From Aeromonas australiensis (GTDB taxonomy: Bacteria; Pseudomonadota; Gammaproteobacteria; Enterobacterales; Aeromonadaceae), in assembly GCF_000819725.1 (NCBI RefSeq), contig NZ_CDDH01000090.1, positions 1 to 41,425 of the forward strand: a stretch of 41,425 nt of DNA, in the 5' to 3' direction. The position numbers and the translations under genes were made by a program. The notes under the pieces were generated by a model that had not been told where the DNA came from, did not search any database, and was given only the letters and a program-made list of their open reading frames with translations. This document shows positions 31,729 through 39,195 of the stretch, in pieces (the stretch's first letter is position 1; every line of letters begins with the position of its first letter).

Positions 31729-32988
31729 TTAAAGGGCCAATACGCCAAACATCAGGGTGGAGACAGTGGCAATGGTCAGACCGACTGCGGTTTCGTATGG
31801 GATAAGTTTCAGGCGCTCACCCACCCCCATGTGGACGCTGCCATCGGTGGCGTGGAAGAAGGAGCCGTGGGGCATGTGGTCAAACACGGTAGCACCGGCA
31901 TGGATCATCGCCGCCCCGGCCAGACTGCTGATCCCCAGTTCAATCAGGGTGGAGCTGAAGACGTTGGAGGCCACCACGGTACCGGCGGTGGTCGAGGCGG
32001 TCGCCAGCGACATCAAAGCACCTGAGATAGGCGCCAGCAGGTAGGAGGGCAGACCGGAGGCGGTCAGGCCGCTGATCAGCACATCTTTCAGGCCGGAGTT
32101 GGCGATGATGCCCGCCAGGGTTCCGGTGCCCAGCAGCATGATGGCGACCGGCGCCATGCGGGCGAGGCCGGAGACCGCAAACTGGTTCACCTTGCGGAAT
32201 TTACCCATCATCAGGGCGCCGACCAGACCACCGAGGGGCAGTGCAATCAGCGGATCCACCACGATACCGGCAACCGGGCGCAGAGCCAGCAGCAGGATGG
32301 CGACCAGCGGTGCACTGATGGCGGCGGCAAAGCCCGGCAACTTGGCACCGGCAAAGCTCACCACCTCATCAGCGGCAACCTTGCTGCCCTTGTTGTTCAG
32401 CCGCTTGGCCAACCAGTAGGCCATCACCAGACCGAACAGACCCGGGATGATACCCGCCGCCATCACAGAGGTGAGGGGAAGATGGAAGGCATCAGCCGCG
32501 GCAATGGCGTTAGGGTTGGGGGACATGACGTTACCCGCCTTGCCGCCGCCAACCATGGCCAGCAGGATGGCCGCCTTGGAGAGGTCGGCACGGCGGGCGA
32601 TGGCCAGCGCGATGGGCGCAACCGTGATAACGGCCACATCCACGAATACGCCGACCGCAGTCAGGATCAGGGTTGCCAGCGCCAGCGCCAGCAGGGCGCG
32701 GGTTTCACCGAGTTTCTTGACGATGGTCTCGGCGATGGTGGTGGCCGCGCCCGATTCGATCAGCACGCCCGCCAGCACGCCAGCCGCCAGGATCCGCATC
32801 ACAGCTGTGGTGATCCCTTGGGCGCCGCCGATCATCAGGGCGACGGTCTCGGTCAGATCGGCACCGCCAATCAGGCCACCGGCCAGGGCACCCACGATCA
32901 TGCCGTAAGCGGGTGGCACCTTCTTCAAAATGAGGATGATGGCGATGGAGAGCGCCGCGATGGCGCCAAGGGCTGTAACCGGGATCAT
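31729..32988 (-). CDS. GntP-family permease, probable D-glycerate transporter
   Basis: The 419-residue H+ symporter-type protein has about 12-13 hydrophobic segments. Motifs include KKVPPAYGMIVGALAGGL, GIIPGLFGLVMAYWLAKR, MVGGGKAGNVMSPNPNAIA and the LATASTTAGTVVASNV stretch in the second half. GntP members carry gluconate, serine, glycerate and related acids. The coupling to garK and nearness to cdaR argue for glycerate. The ATG at 32988 has AAGGTG 8 bases upstream; an in-frame TTG 15 bases earlier would overlap that site. Confidence 0.88.
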   Translation of the reverse strand: MIPVTALGAIAALSIAIILILKKVPPAYGMIVGALAGGLIGGADLTETVALMIGGAQGITTAVMRILAAGVLAGVLIESGAATTIAETIVKKLGETRALLALALATLILTAVGVFVDVAVITVAPIALAIARRADLSKAAILLAMVGGGKAGNVMSPNPNAIAAADAFHLPLTSVMAAGIIPGLFGLVMAYWLAKRLNNKGSKVAADEVVSFAGAKLPGFAAAISAPLVAILLLALRPVAGIVVDPLIALPLGGLVGALMMGKFRKVNQFAVSGLARMAPVAIMLLGTGTLAGIIANSGLKDVLISGLTASGLPSYLLAPISGALMSLATASTTAGTVVASNVFSSTLIELGISSLAGAAMIHAGATVFDHMPHGSFFHATDGSVHMGVGERLKLIPYETAVGLTIATVSTLMFGVLAL

Positions 32989-33106
32989 GACGGACACCTT
33001 CAATGGGAGTGAGTGGCCGCCATTATGGAGATCTGCAATCAGAATGCTTTGGCCAAATGGCTAAATATTACATCATCGAATAGGGTTTATTTGTCTGTTT
33101 GAACAA

Positions 33107-34222
33107 TCACAAGTCGAGATTAAGGCCGAGATAGAGCAAGAATTTGTCGTCTAACTTGTTGAAATTCAACCCGGTTATCTGCTCTATCCGCCCCAGCCGA
33201 TAGCGCAGGGTATTGGGGTGAATGAACAGGGCTTCGGCACAGCGATGCAGATCACAATCCTGCAAGAAATAGTGGCGCAGGGTCTTCTGCAGCGCCCCCT
33301 TGCCATCTTCCCGGGCCAGTTTCTGCAGCGGTGTGCGCAGCTGATCCGCCTGCCATGAGTCCGCCAGACTACCCAGCAGCACCGGCAAACGGTAGTCCTC
33401 GAAGAAGTAGACCTGCTTGCGCGGCGCCTGCCGCATGCCACGGCGCAATGTATCCCGCGCCGTCTGGTAAGAGCGCGCCAGCCCGTCTATCCCGGCGAAG
33501 TAATCGCCCACCGCGATACGTACCTTGAAGTGGGGAATGCGCGCCAGCAGCTGCTTGATCCGGCTGCGCTCCTGCGCCGATTGCCAGACGCCATCACTCA
33601 ATTGCGCCGGTTTGAGCACCACTATCTCGTCGAGCCCGTTGATGGCGACCAGATTGTCCCGCTCCGGGTTCTCCAGCTGATGGACCAGCTCCCGCAACCG
33701 CGCAGGGTCGGCCTCCTCCAGCGCCAGCACGGCCACCACCCGAGGCTGGGCCAACTCCAGCCCTAGAAAGCGGGCCGCCTGCTGCAATTGATCGACTCGC
33801 CCCTCGCCCCGAATGAGCTGCAACACCAGCTCCTCCTTGTGGCGCTTGTCCCACTGCAACTGCTCGGTGAGCGCCGCCTGCTCCAGGATCAGCTCGGCGG
33901 TCATCCGCACCAGCTCGGCGTAAGCACGCACGATATCCGGATCGCCGGAGATACCGATCACCCCGATCAGCTCCCCCTGATAGGAGATGGGCAAATTGAT
34001 GCCGGGTCGCACCCCCTTGAGCTCGCGGGCAGTCGCTTCGCTGATCTCCACCACCCTGTTTTCGGTCAATGCCAGCACGGCCCCTTCATGGCGCTGATGG
34101 ATCCGCTCCGGATTGCCGGACGCAATAATGAGGCCATGTTGGTCCATCACGTTGACCGAAAAGGAGAGGATCTTCATCGCCCGTGCAACAATCTGGCGGG
34201 CAAGGTTATCGTTTAGCTGCAT
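33107..34222 (-). CDS. cdaR: CdaR-type transcriptional activator of sugar-diacid/glycerate genes
   Basis: The 371-residue regulator has an N-terminal sugar-diacid recognition domain (about 1-135, with ARQIVARAMKILSFSVNVMD and GVRPGINLPISYQGELIGVIGI). A middle GGDEF-like region follows, then a C-terminal PucR-type helix-turn-helix (about 310-371, CDLHRCAEALFIHPNTLRYR). In Escherichia coli CdaR activates garK and galactarate/glucarate genes with glycerate as likely inducer. The gap of 118 bases to the permease gene on the same strand suits a regulated promoter there. The ATG at 34222 has GGAG upstream; the TTG five codons earlier would overlap it. Confidence 0.93.
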   Translation of the reverse strand: MQLNDNLARQIVARAMKILSFSVNVMDQHGLIIASGNPERIHQRHEGAVLALTENRVVEISEATARELKGVRPGINLPISYQGELIGVIGISGDPDIVRAYAELVRMTAELILEQAALTEQLQWDKRHKEELVLQLIRGEGRVDQLQQAARFLGLELAQPRVVAVLALEEADPARLRELVHQLENPERDNLVAINGLDEIVVLKPAQLSDGVWQSAQERSRIKQLLARIPHFKVRIAVGDYFAGIDGLARSYQTARDTLRRGMRQAPRKQVYFFEDYRLPVLLGSLADSWQADQLRTPLQKLAREDGKGALQKTLRHYFLQDCDLHRCAEALFIHPNTLRYRLGRIEQITGLNFNKLDDKFLLYLGLNLDL

Positions 34223-34430
34223 AACATCTCCGGACAAGGGGCTGATCTGGCTGCGCCACTACGGGCTGATTCAGGGCGCATGGGCGCAAAGATGCCACAT
34301 CATCAAGACAAGCGAGAGGGGGATCGCTAGAATAGGCCACTTTACCCGATGTGTGCCCCGCCATGGAGCAGGAATTGCGTGCTGCGCCCGCCTGCCCGTG
34401 ATGGCCCATCCCTCCGCTCTGGACTGTGCT

Positions 34431-34805
34431 ATGGATTATGAATTTCGCCGCGACCCGTTCGGTGGTTATCGCGCCCGCTTCTCCATGGGCCATGAAGCCA
34501 TCGGTCAGTGGCTGATCGATGAAGTGGGCAAGGATGAGGAGAAGATCGATGAACTCTTTGCCATCATCGATCAGCTCTCCAGCCGGAGTCGCACCGAGTA
34601 CCGGCTCAACGGGGGTGACTACTCCCTGTTGCTGACCCATGAAGAGGCGGAGGTGAAAGCCAACGCCCTCAATATCGAGCTGGATGAGGATCTCGATGAT
34701 CTCGCCTACTACGATGATGAACAGCTGGCCATGTGCGGGCTGGAAGATTTTGCCCAGGTGCTCATCTCCTGGCGCGCCTTTATCCGTAACGAGGATATGG
34801 GCTGA
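34431..34805 (+). CDS. yacL: YacL-family (UPF0231) protein
   Basis: This is a 124-residue acidic soluble protein. MDYEFRRDPFGGYRARFSMGHEAIGQWL at the start and YYDDEQLAMCGLEDFAQVL near the end match YacL of Escherichia coli. The role is unknown. The start was placed at MDYEF by family alignment; in-frame sequence upstream back to 34113 is not coding in appearance. The ribosome-binding site is weak. The next gene follows after 65 bases on the same strand. Confidence 0.9.
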   Translation: MDYEFRRDPFGGYRARFSMGHEAIGQWLIDEVGKDEEKIDELFAIIDQLSSRSRTEYRLNGGDYSLLLTHEEAEVKANALNIELDEDLDDLAYYDDEQLAMCGLEDFAQVLISWRAFIRNEDMG

Positions 34806-34870
34806 TTGACCCCGTTTCGCTTATTCTGGTCGGCCACTGCGGTCGACCATCCAAACCAACAGGATTGACT

Positions 34871-35167
34871 ATGTCTATTTACGATTTTGATGACGAACTG
34901 CCGGAAGACGAAGAACAGGAGTCCACCAAGAAAGCGGCTGCACCTGCCAAGAAGAAAGGCAAGCAGGTGCTGAACACTCAGGTCAACCTGAGCCCGCGCG
35001 ATGCCAGCCGTCTGAACGGCATGCACGTTGAAGCGATCGCCACGCTGGACGATGTCAGCCTGCCGAAGAACGTCATCTTCAAGGCTGGCCTGATCGCCCT
35101 AGGCGAACTGGAAGCCGGCAAGCGCGCCGATATCATCGCCCGCGTGATTGCCGAATCAGGTCGCTAA
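34871..35167 (+). CDS. Small charged protein of unknown function, 98 residues
   Basis: The N-terminal 18 residues are strongly acidic (SIYDFDDELPEDEEQE). A Lys/Ala-rich linker (KKAAAPAKKKGKQ) follows and then a compact domain (about 33-98) reading LNTQVNLSPRDASRLNG and SLPKNVIFKAGLIALGELEAG. The second half, with a short strand and two helices, faintly recalls ribbon-helix-helix DNA-binding proteins, but that is speculative. It has AGGA upstream of the ATG and a strong terminator after it. I do not recognise a named family. Confidence 0.75.
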   Translation: MSIYDFDDELPEDEEQESTKKAAAPAKKKGKQVLNTQVNLSPRDASRLNGMHVEAIATLDDVSLPKNVIFKAGLIALGELEAGKRADIIARVIAESGR

Positions 35168-35184
35168 TCCCCCCTGAATAGAGA

Positions 35185-35216
35185 AAAGCCGGAGCCACTG
35201 CTCCGGCTTTCTATTT
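35185..35216. terminator. Bidirectional terminator between convergent genes
   Basis: AAAGCCGGAGC (35185-35195) and GCTCCGGCTTT (35200-35210) form a perfect 11-bp stem over a CACT loop, with T-rich sequence on the plus side and A-rich on the other. It abuts the stop codon of the minus-strand gene. Confidence 0.85.
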
Positions 35217-35951
35217 GCGTGTCGCTTTGGCATCGACTCTGGGCACCAACTGTTCATAACGGCCGCTGGCGCGCACCGCCGCAAGGGCCTCATTGAACTT
35301 GTCCAGCAGTTCACGCCCCCCGGGATAGTGACGGGAAATAATCAGGTAAAAAGTGTCGTTCTGGCGAAAATAGGGCAAAACCTGCAAATAGTGCGGGTCT
35401 CCGAACACCTTCATGCTGGCATCGGCCACCACTGTCTCGTTCATCGGCAGCAGATCCACCCGCTGGCGTTCCAACAGTTTCAGACACTGCTCCAGACTTT
35501 TTGGCTGCTGCAACGACATATTGAAACGCGCGATCGCCATATCGGCATGGCTAGTGCTCCACCCTTCCGGAATGCAGACTCGCAGCCCCTGCCAGCGACC
35601 ATCCAGCACCGCATCACTCCCCTTGAAGGTAAACCAGGAGAGGCGATCGATATGGATGGGGGCGCTGTAATAGAAGAGCTTGGCACGCTCCGCAGTCCAG
35701 GCATAAGGAAACGTCGCGGCAGCCCCCCCCTGCAGCGTCAACTGATAAGCCCGGGGCCAGGGCAGGTAGTCGACCTTGAGTTCAGAATACCCGGCCTCTT
35801 GCAGCAGGGTTGTTACCAGCCGGGTGCTCTCGCCGCCTTCAGGCAGTGCCTTGCCGGTATAGGGGGTGAACTCACCGGTCACCAGCAGCAAGGGGGCGGC
35901 CTGTAGCCAGCCACACCAGCAGCAACACAACAACCAGCTAAATTGCCTCAT
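35211..35951 (-). CDS. Periplasmic solute-binding-like protein (family 3)
   Basis: The 246-residue protein has a cysteine-rich signal peptide (about 1-18, LQA-AP). The mature part VTGEFTPYTGKALPEGG, followed by VDYLPWPRAYQLTLQGGAAATFPYAWTAERAKLFYYS, fits the amino-acid-binding (SBP_bac_3) fold. No permease or ATPase lies nearby. Such orphan binders are common in Aeromonas, Vibrio and Shewanella and may act as sensors or scavengers. The ligand is unknown. It is a single gene, convergent with the small charged protein. Confidence 0.85.
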   Translation of the reverse strand: MRQFSWLLCCCWCGWLQAAPLLLVTGEFTPYTGKALPEGGESTRLVTTLLQEAGYSELKVDYLPWPRAYQLTLQGGAAATFPYAWTAERAKLFYYSAPIHIDRLSWFTFKGSDAVLDGRWQGLRVCIPEGWSTSHADMAIARFNMSLQQPKSLEQCLKLLERQRVDLLPMNETVVADASMKVFGDPHYLQVLPYFRQNDTFYLIISRHYPGGRELLDKFNEALAAVRASGRYEQLVPRVDAKATRK

Positions 35952-36069
35952 AGGGACCTCTCCTTACACCCTGTCAATTAGTATAGAGAAGCCGCCCAAA
36001 CCAATCCGACAAGTTGTTCTCACCGGGCCCCCTTGTTAAGGTGCGCTCTATTTATCAATAGAGGTTCCG

Positions 36070-36900
36070 ATGTTACCCCTACCTGACTCACTCATCTGGG
36101 GAGTGCTGGCACTCGCCGTACTGTTTGCCCTGTTTCGGCAGCGTCCTCCGGCCTTTGCCCTGCTGGGACTCTCCCTGCTGCTGGCGCTCTGGCTTGACCG
36201 AATTACTCCACCGGCCCTGTTTATCTCGGTCGCAGGATTACTGCTGGCATGGCGTACGCCAACCCTCCCCTCCCGCTGGGCGATGGCGGCCAGAGTGGTG
36301 CTGATCCTCTGGGCGATTGCGCTGACCCTGCACCTGATCCCCGGCTTCAATAATCTCAAGGTGCTGGATCAGGCGCTGGCAGGCCCCGCCAGCGTGCCGT
36401 TCAACATGTATCTGAACCTCGACAAGCCGCTGCTCTTTTTTGGCTTGCTGCTGGCCTGGCCGACGCTGCTCGGCGGCAGTGGTGCTATTCGCTGGCGACC
36501 GCTGGGGTTGTTGTTGCTACCACTCGGGGCTTTGCTGGTACTAGCCTGGCAGTTGGGAGCACTGAAACCTGAAGTGGGTCTGCCCCATTGGTGGTGGTTG
36601 TTTGCAATAAACAATCTGTTGTTTACCTGTGTGGCGGAGGAGGCGCTGTTTCGCGGTGTGATTCAGCAAGCGCTTGCCAAGCGCTATCACACGGCGGTTG
36701 CCATCGTTGTGGCTGCCACCCTGTTCGGTGCTGGTCATCTGGCTGGTGGGCCACTACTGGCGCTGTTTGCAACCCTGACAGGCTGCTGCTACGGCCTGGC
36801 ATTCCAGCTCAGCGGGCGGCTCTCTGTGGTCATCTTGATCCACTTCGCCTTCAACTTTGCCCATCTGGCGCTGTTTACCTATCCGCTGGCCCACCGCTAA
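36070..36900 (+). CDS. CPBP-family intramembrane metalloprotease
   Basis: The 276-residue membrane protein has about eight hydrophobic helices. The Abi/CPBP motifs are in order: EEALFRG (190-196, with E190/E191 and R195), GAGHL (221-224 region, H223) and HFAFNFAH (258-265, H258 and N262). These form the metal site of Rce1-like CAAX protease homologues. Bacterial members process or protect peptides in the membrane; the substrate here is unknown. It is on the same strand as the sphingomyelinase gene 194 bases downstream, which has an AT-rich promoter-like region of its own. Confidence 0.9.
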   Translation: MLPLPDSLIWGVLALAVLFALFRQRPPAFALLGLSLLLALWLDRITPPALFISVAGLLLAWRTPTLPSRWAMAARVVLILWAIALTLHLIPGFNNLKVLDQALAGPASVPFNMYLNLDKPLLFFGLLLAWPTLLGGSGAIRWRPLGLLLLPLGALLVLAWQLGALKPEVGLPHWWWLFAINNLLFTCVAEEALFRGVIQQALAKRYHTAVAIVVAATLFGAGHLAGGPLLALFATLTGCCYGLAFQLSGRLSVVILIHFAFNFAHLALFTYPLAHR

Positions 36901-37022
36901 CCCCTGAAAGCGCCCTACACGGGCGCCTCTCGATCCCACTCACAGTTTAAGCGTGCTGCCTCGCTCGCTTTACACCTCCACAAAGCGCCAAGCAAAACCA
37001 ATTCATTTACTTGTAACAAAAA

Positions 37023-37028
37023 TATAAA
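37023..37028 (+). promoter_or_regulatory. Possible promoter of the sphingomyelinase operon (-10 box)
   Basis: TATAAA lies in an AT-rich patch (about 37000-37032) about 70 bases ahead of the start codon. No good -35 box stands at the right distance, which may mean an activator is needed. The call is tentative. Confidence 0.3.
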
Positions 37029-37094
37029 CAATCTGACCTCTGCATTCGCCATAACAGTCACTTTCCATTGCCCTGCAACCAAAAGGATCCTGTG

Positions 37095-38411
37095 ATGCAG
37101 AAAACCCTCAGCTATGCCGCCCTGCTGCTGGTCAGCCAGTTCCCGCAACTGGCACTGGCCGATACCGATGTCTACCTCACCAACAACAGTCCTGAACCGC
37201 TCCAGATCGACATCAGCCAAAGCGGCAGCGGCCAGCTGCAACCCGGCAGTCAGTGGAGCCAGCACCGCACCGAGCTGGGCCCGTGGGAGAGCGCCATGGT
37301 ACTCAGCTTTAATCGCTATGAGGGGGTAAAGGCGGGCAAGCGCTATCTGTTCGAAACCCGCGTGACCACAGCGGGTGGCGACGTCTATCGGCTCAATCAG
37401 CTGATGGAGGGAACCTGGTGGAACACCACCTTGCAGCACGGTGGCGAGACGCCGACCAGCGCATCCGGCTGGCAACGCGATCGGGCGATCCACCGCGTTG
37501 CGGGGCCACAAGAGCTGGCCTTTGCCGCCAAGTTCACCGGCCGTTACGACGATCTGCACTATATGATCACGCCCCCCCAAAAACGGGAGCAGCCGGAACC
37601 GGCAGAAAACAGGCTCAAGGTGGCCAGCTACAACGTCTGGGCGCTGCCGGTCATCGCCTCCAGCATCGGCGAGCGGTTGGCCCTGCTACCTGATTATCTC
37701 AAGGGCTATGACGCCCTGCTTTTGCAAGAGGTATTCGATGGCCGCCGCGAGGGCTTTTTGCAGGCGCTGGCGAAAGAGTATCCCTATCAGACCAAGGTGC
37801 TCGACAAGCCCGGGGTCAACATTCATGACGGCGGCGTGGTGATCGTCAGTCGCTATCCCATAGTGCGGGAGGCACAGCTGGTCTATCCCCAATGCACCGG
37901 CACCGACTGCTTCGCCGACAAGGGAGTGATGTACGCCGAGGTGATCAAGGGGGGCAAGGCGTGGCACCTGTTCGCTACCCACACCGCCAGCTTCGACACT
38001 GACGAGGCACGCAAGCTGCGCCAGATCCAGTTCGGCCAGATCCGCACTCTGGCTGCCAGCCTCAAGATCCCGACCACGGATACCGTCATCTACGGCGGCG
38101 ACTTCAACGTCAACAAGCGCAAGTTTGCCGATGACTACGCCAATATGCTGACCAATCTGAACGCCCATGAACCCGCCTATGGCGGCTACACAGAAGCCAC
38201 CTTCGACCCCAGGGTCAACCCCTATGCCGGTGGCCCGCTCTCCGGTGGCGCCAATGTCGAGTATCTGGACTATCTGGTAGTAAGCCGGGAATACGGCAGC
38301 GCCAGCCACAACCTCAACACGGTCTGGATCCCGCGCAGTAGCGATGGCAGCCTCTGGCCCGCCAGCAACCTCTCAGACCACTTCCCGGTCAAGGGAGAGA
38401 TCAGCCAATGA
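37095..38411 (+). CDS. Secreted sphingomyelinase C / EEP-family phosphodiesterase
   Basis: The 438-residue protein has a signal peptide (about 1-22, ALA-DT), an N-terminal beta-type domain of about 145 residues that I do not recognise, and a C-terminal endonuclease/exonuclease/phosphatase domain (about 174-438). Catalytic residues of the sphingomyelinase branch are visible: N180 (SYNVW), E212 (LLQEVFD), H296 (FATHTAS), D336 and N338 (GGDFNVN), and D428-H429 (SDHFPV). Such enzymes cleave sphingomyelin to ceramide and phosphocholine with Mg2+ and can lyse host cells. The ATG at 37095 has AAGGAT upstream. The stop overlaps the next start by four bases. Confidence 0.9.
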   Translation: MQKTLSYAALLLVSQFPQLALADTDVYLTNNSPEPLQIDISQSGSGQLQPGSQWSQHRTELGPWESAMVLSFNRYEGVKAGKRYLFETRVTTAGGDVYRLNQLMEGTWWNTTLQHGGETPTSASGWQRDRAIHRVAGPQELAFAAKFTGRYDDLHYMITPPQKREQPEPAENRLKVASYNVWALPVIASSIGERLALLPDYLKGYDALLLQEVFDGRREGFLQALAKEYPYQTKVLDKPGVNIHDGGVVIVSRYPIVREAQLVYPQCTGTDCFADKGVMYAEVIKGGKAWHLFATHTASFDTDEARKLRQIQFGQIRTLAASLKIPTTDTVIYGGDFNVNKRKFADDYANMLTNLNAHEPAYGGYTEATFDPRVNPYAGGPLSGGANVEYLDYLVVSREYGSASHNLNTVWIPRSSDGSLWPASNLSDHFPVKGEISQ

Positions 38412-39193
38412 CTCGCCGTTACGGGATACTGGCGCTGGCTATCCTGACCCTTTTGCTGGTGAATCTGGGCTGGCAGGAAGAGCCGTCTCCGATATCGCCA
38501 GAACGGTCGGAGACGCCCTCTCTGACCGATGTGCAGTTGCCAGCAGAACCGGGGAGCCCGCCTCCCCGCATGCCAAGCGCTGAGGGGGTGGATGGCAAAA
38601 GCAAAGAAGTGCCCAGCAGCTGGCAGGCGATGCCGGATGAACTGATCAACCAGCTTGCCAGCGAGATCAGCGACAGCGAGTTGCCGCTGGCGCAGCGTGT
38701 GAGCAATCTGGAAGCAACAGAGGCCGGGTGGCTGAGCGAGGGTGAGAGTCTGATCCGGCTACAGGGGCGCTATGCCCTGGCGCTGGATCAGTTGGCGCAA
38801 GAGAACGAGCAGTTACCGCTGGCCGAGCGGCTGGACGCCCTCAGCCGCTTGCAGGATCGGTGGGCGGCGGATCATCCGGATCTGGCAGGCGAGCTGTTCA
38901 ACCCGGATGCCCGCCTGCAGCAAGCTCGTCAGCTGTGGGGAGATGAGGAGCTGGCCACCCTGGCCCGCCACTTCCTACCCGCAGAGAAAGTCGAAGCCAC
39001 GCTGGCGTTTGCCGGAGCGCGCCAGCAGCAGCTGGATCAACGCAGCCGCTACCAGCGAGAGCTGGCCGAGCTGGAACAGCAACTGGCGGCCAGCCAACAG
39101 CAGATGGAGCCTGCGCTATGGCAACAACACAAGGAGGAGGTGTTGAGCCAGTGGCGTCGTGACTTCTTCGCGCGGGAGCAAGGCAAACCCTGA
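38408..39193 (+). CDS. Membrane-anchored helical protein, lipase-foldase-like
   Basis: The 261-residue protein has one N-terminal membrane anchor (about 5-22), a Pro/Ser/Glu-rich linker (about 24-65) and then an almost wholly alpha-helical Gln/Leu/Ala-rich region. The layout is that of lipase-specific foldases (LifO). Segments such as LPLAERLDALSRLQDRW and ARQQQLDQRSRYQRELAEL resemble their helical repeats. The diagnostic RxxFDYF-type motif is not seen, so homology is uncertain. The ATG overlaps the sphingomyelinase stop (ATGA), so it is translationally coupled. It likely helps fold or secrete that enzyme in the periplasm, analogous to Lif or PlcR; this is inference. Confidence 0.6.
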   Translation: MTRRYGILALAILTLLLVNLGWQEEPSPISPERSETPSLTDVQLPAEPGSPPPRMPSAEGVDGKSKEVPSSWQAMPDELINQLASEISDSELPLAQRVSNLEATEAGWLSEGESLIRLQGRYALALDQLAQENEQLPLAERLDALSRLQDRWAADHPDLAGELFNPDARLQQARQLWGDEELATLARHFLPAEKVEATLAFAGARQQQLDQRSRYQRELAELEQQLAASQQQMEPALWQQHKEEVLSQWRRDFFAREQGKP

Positions 39194-39195
39194 GG

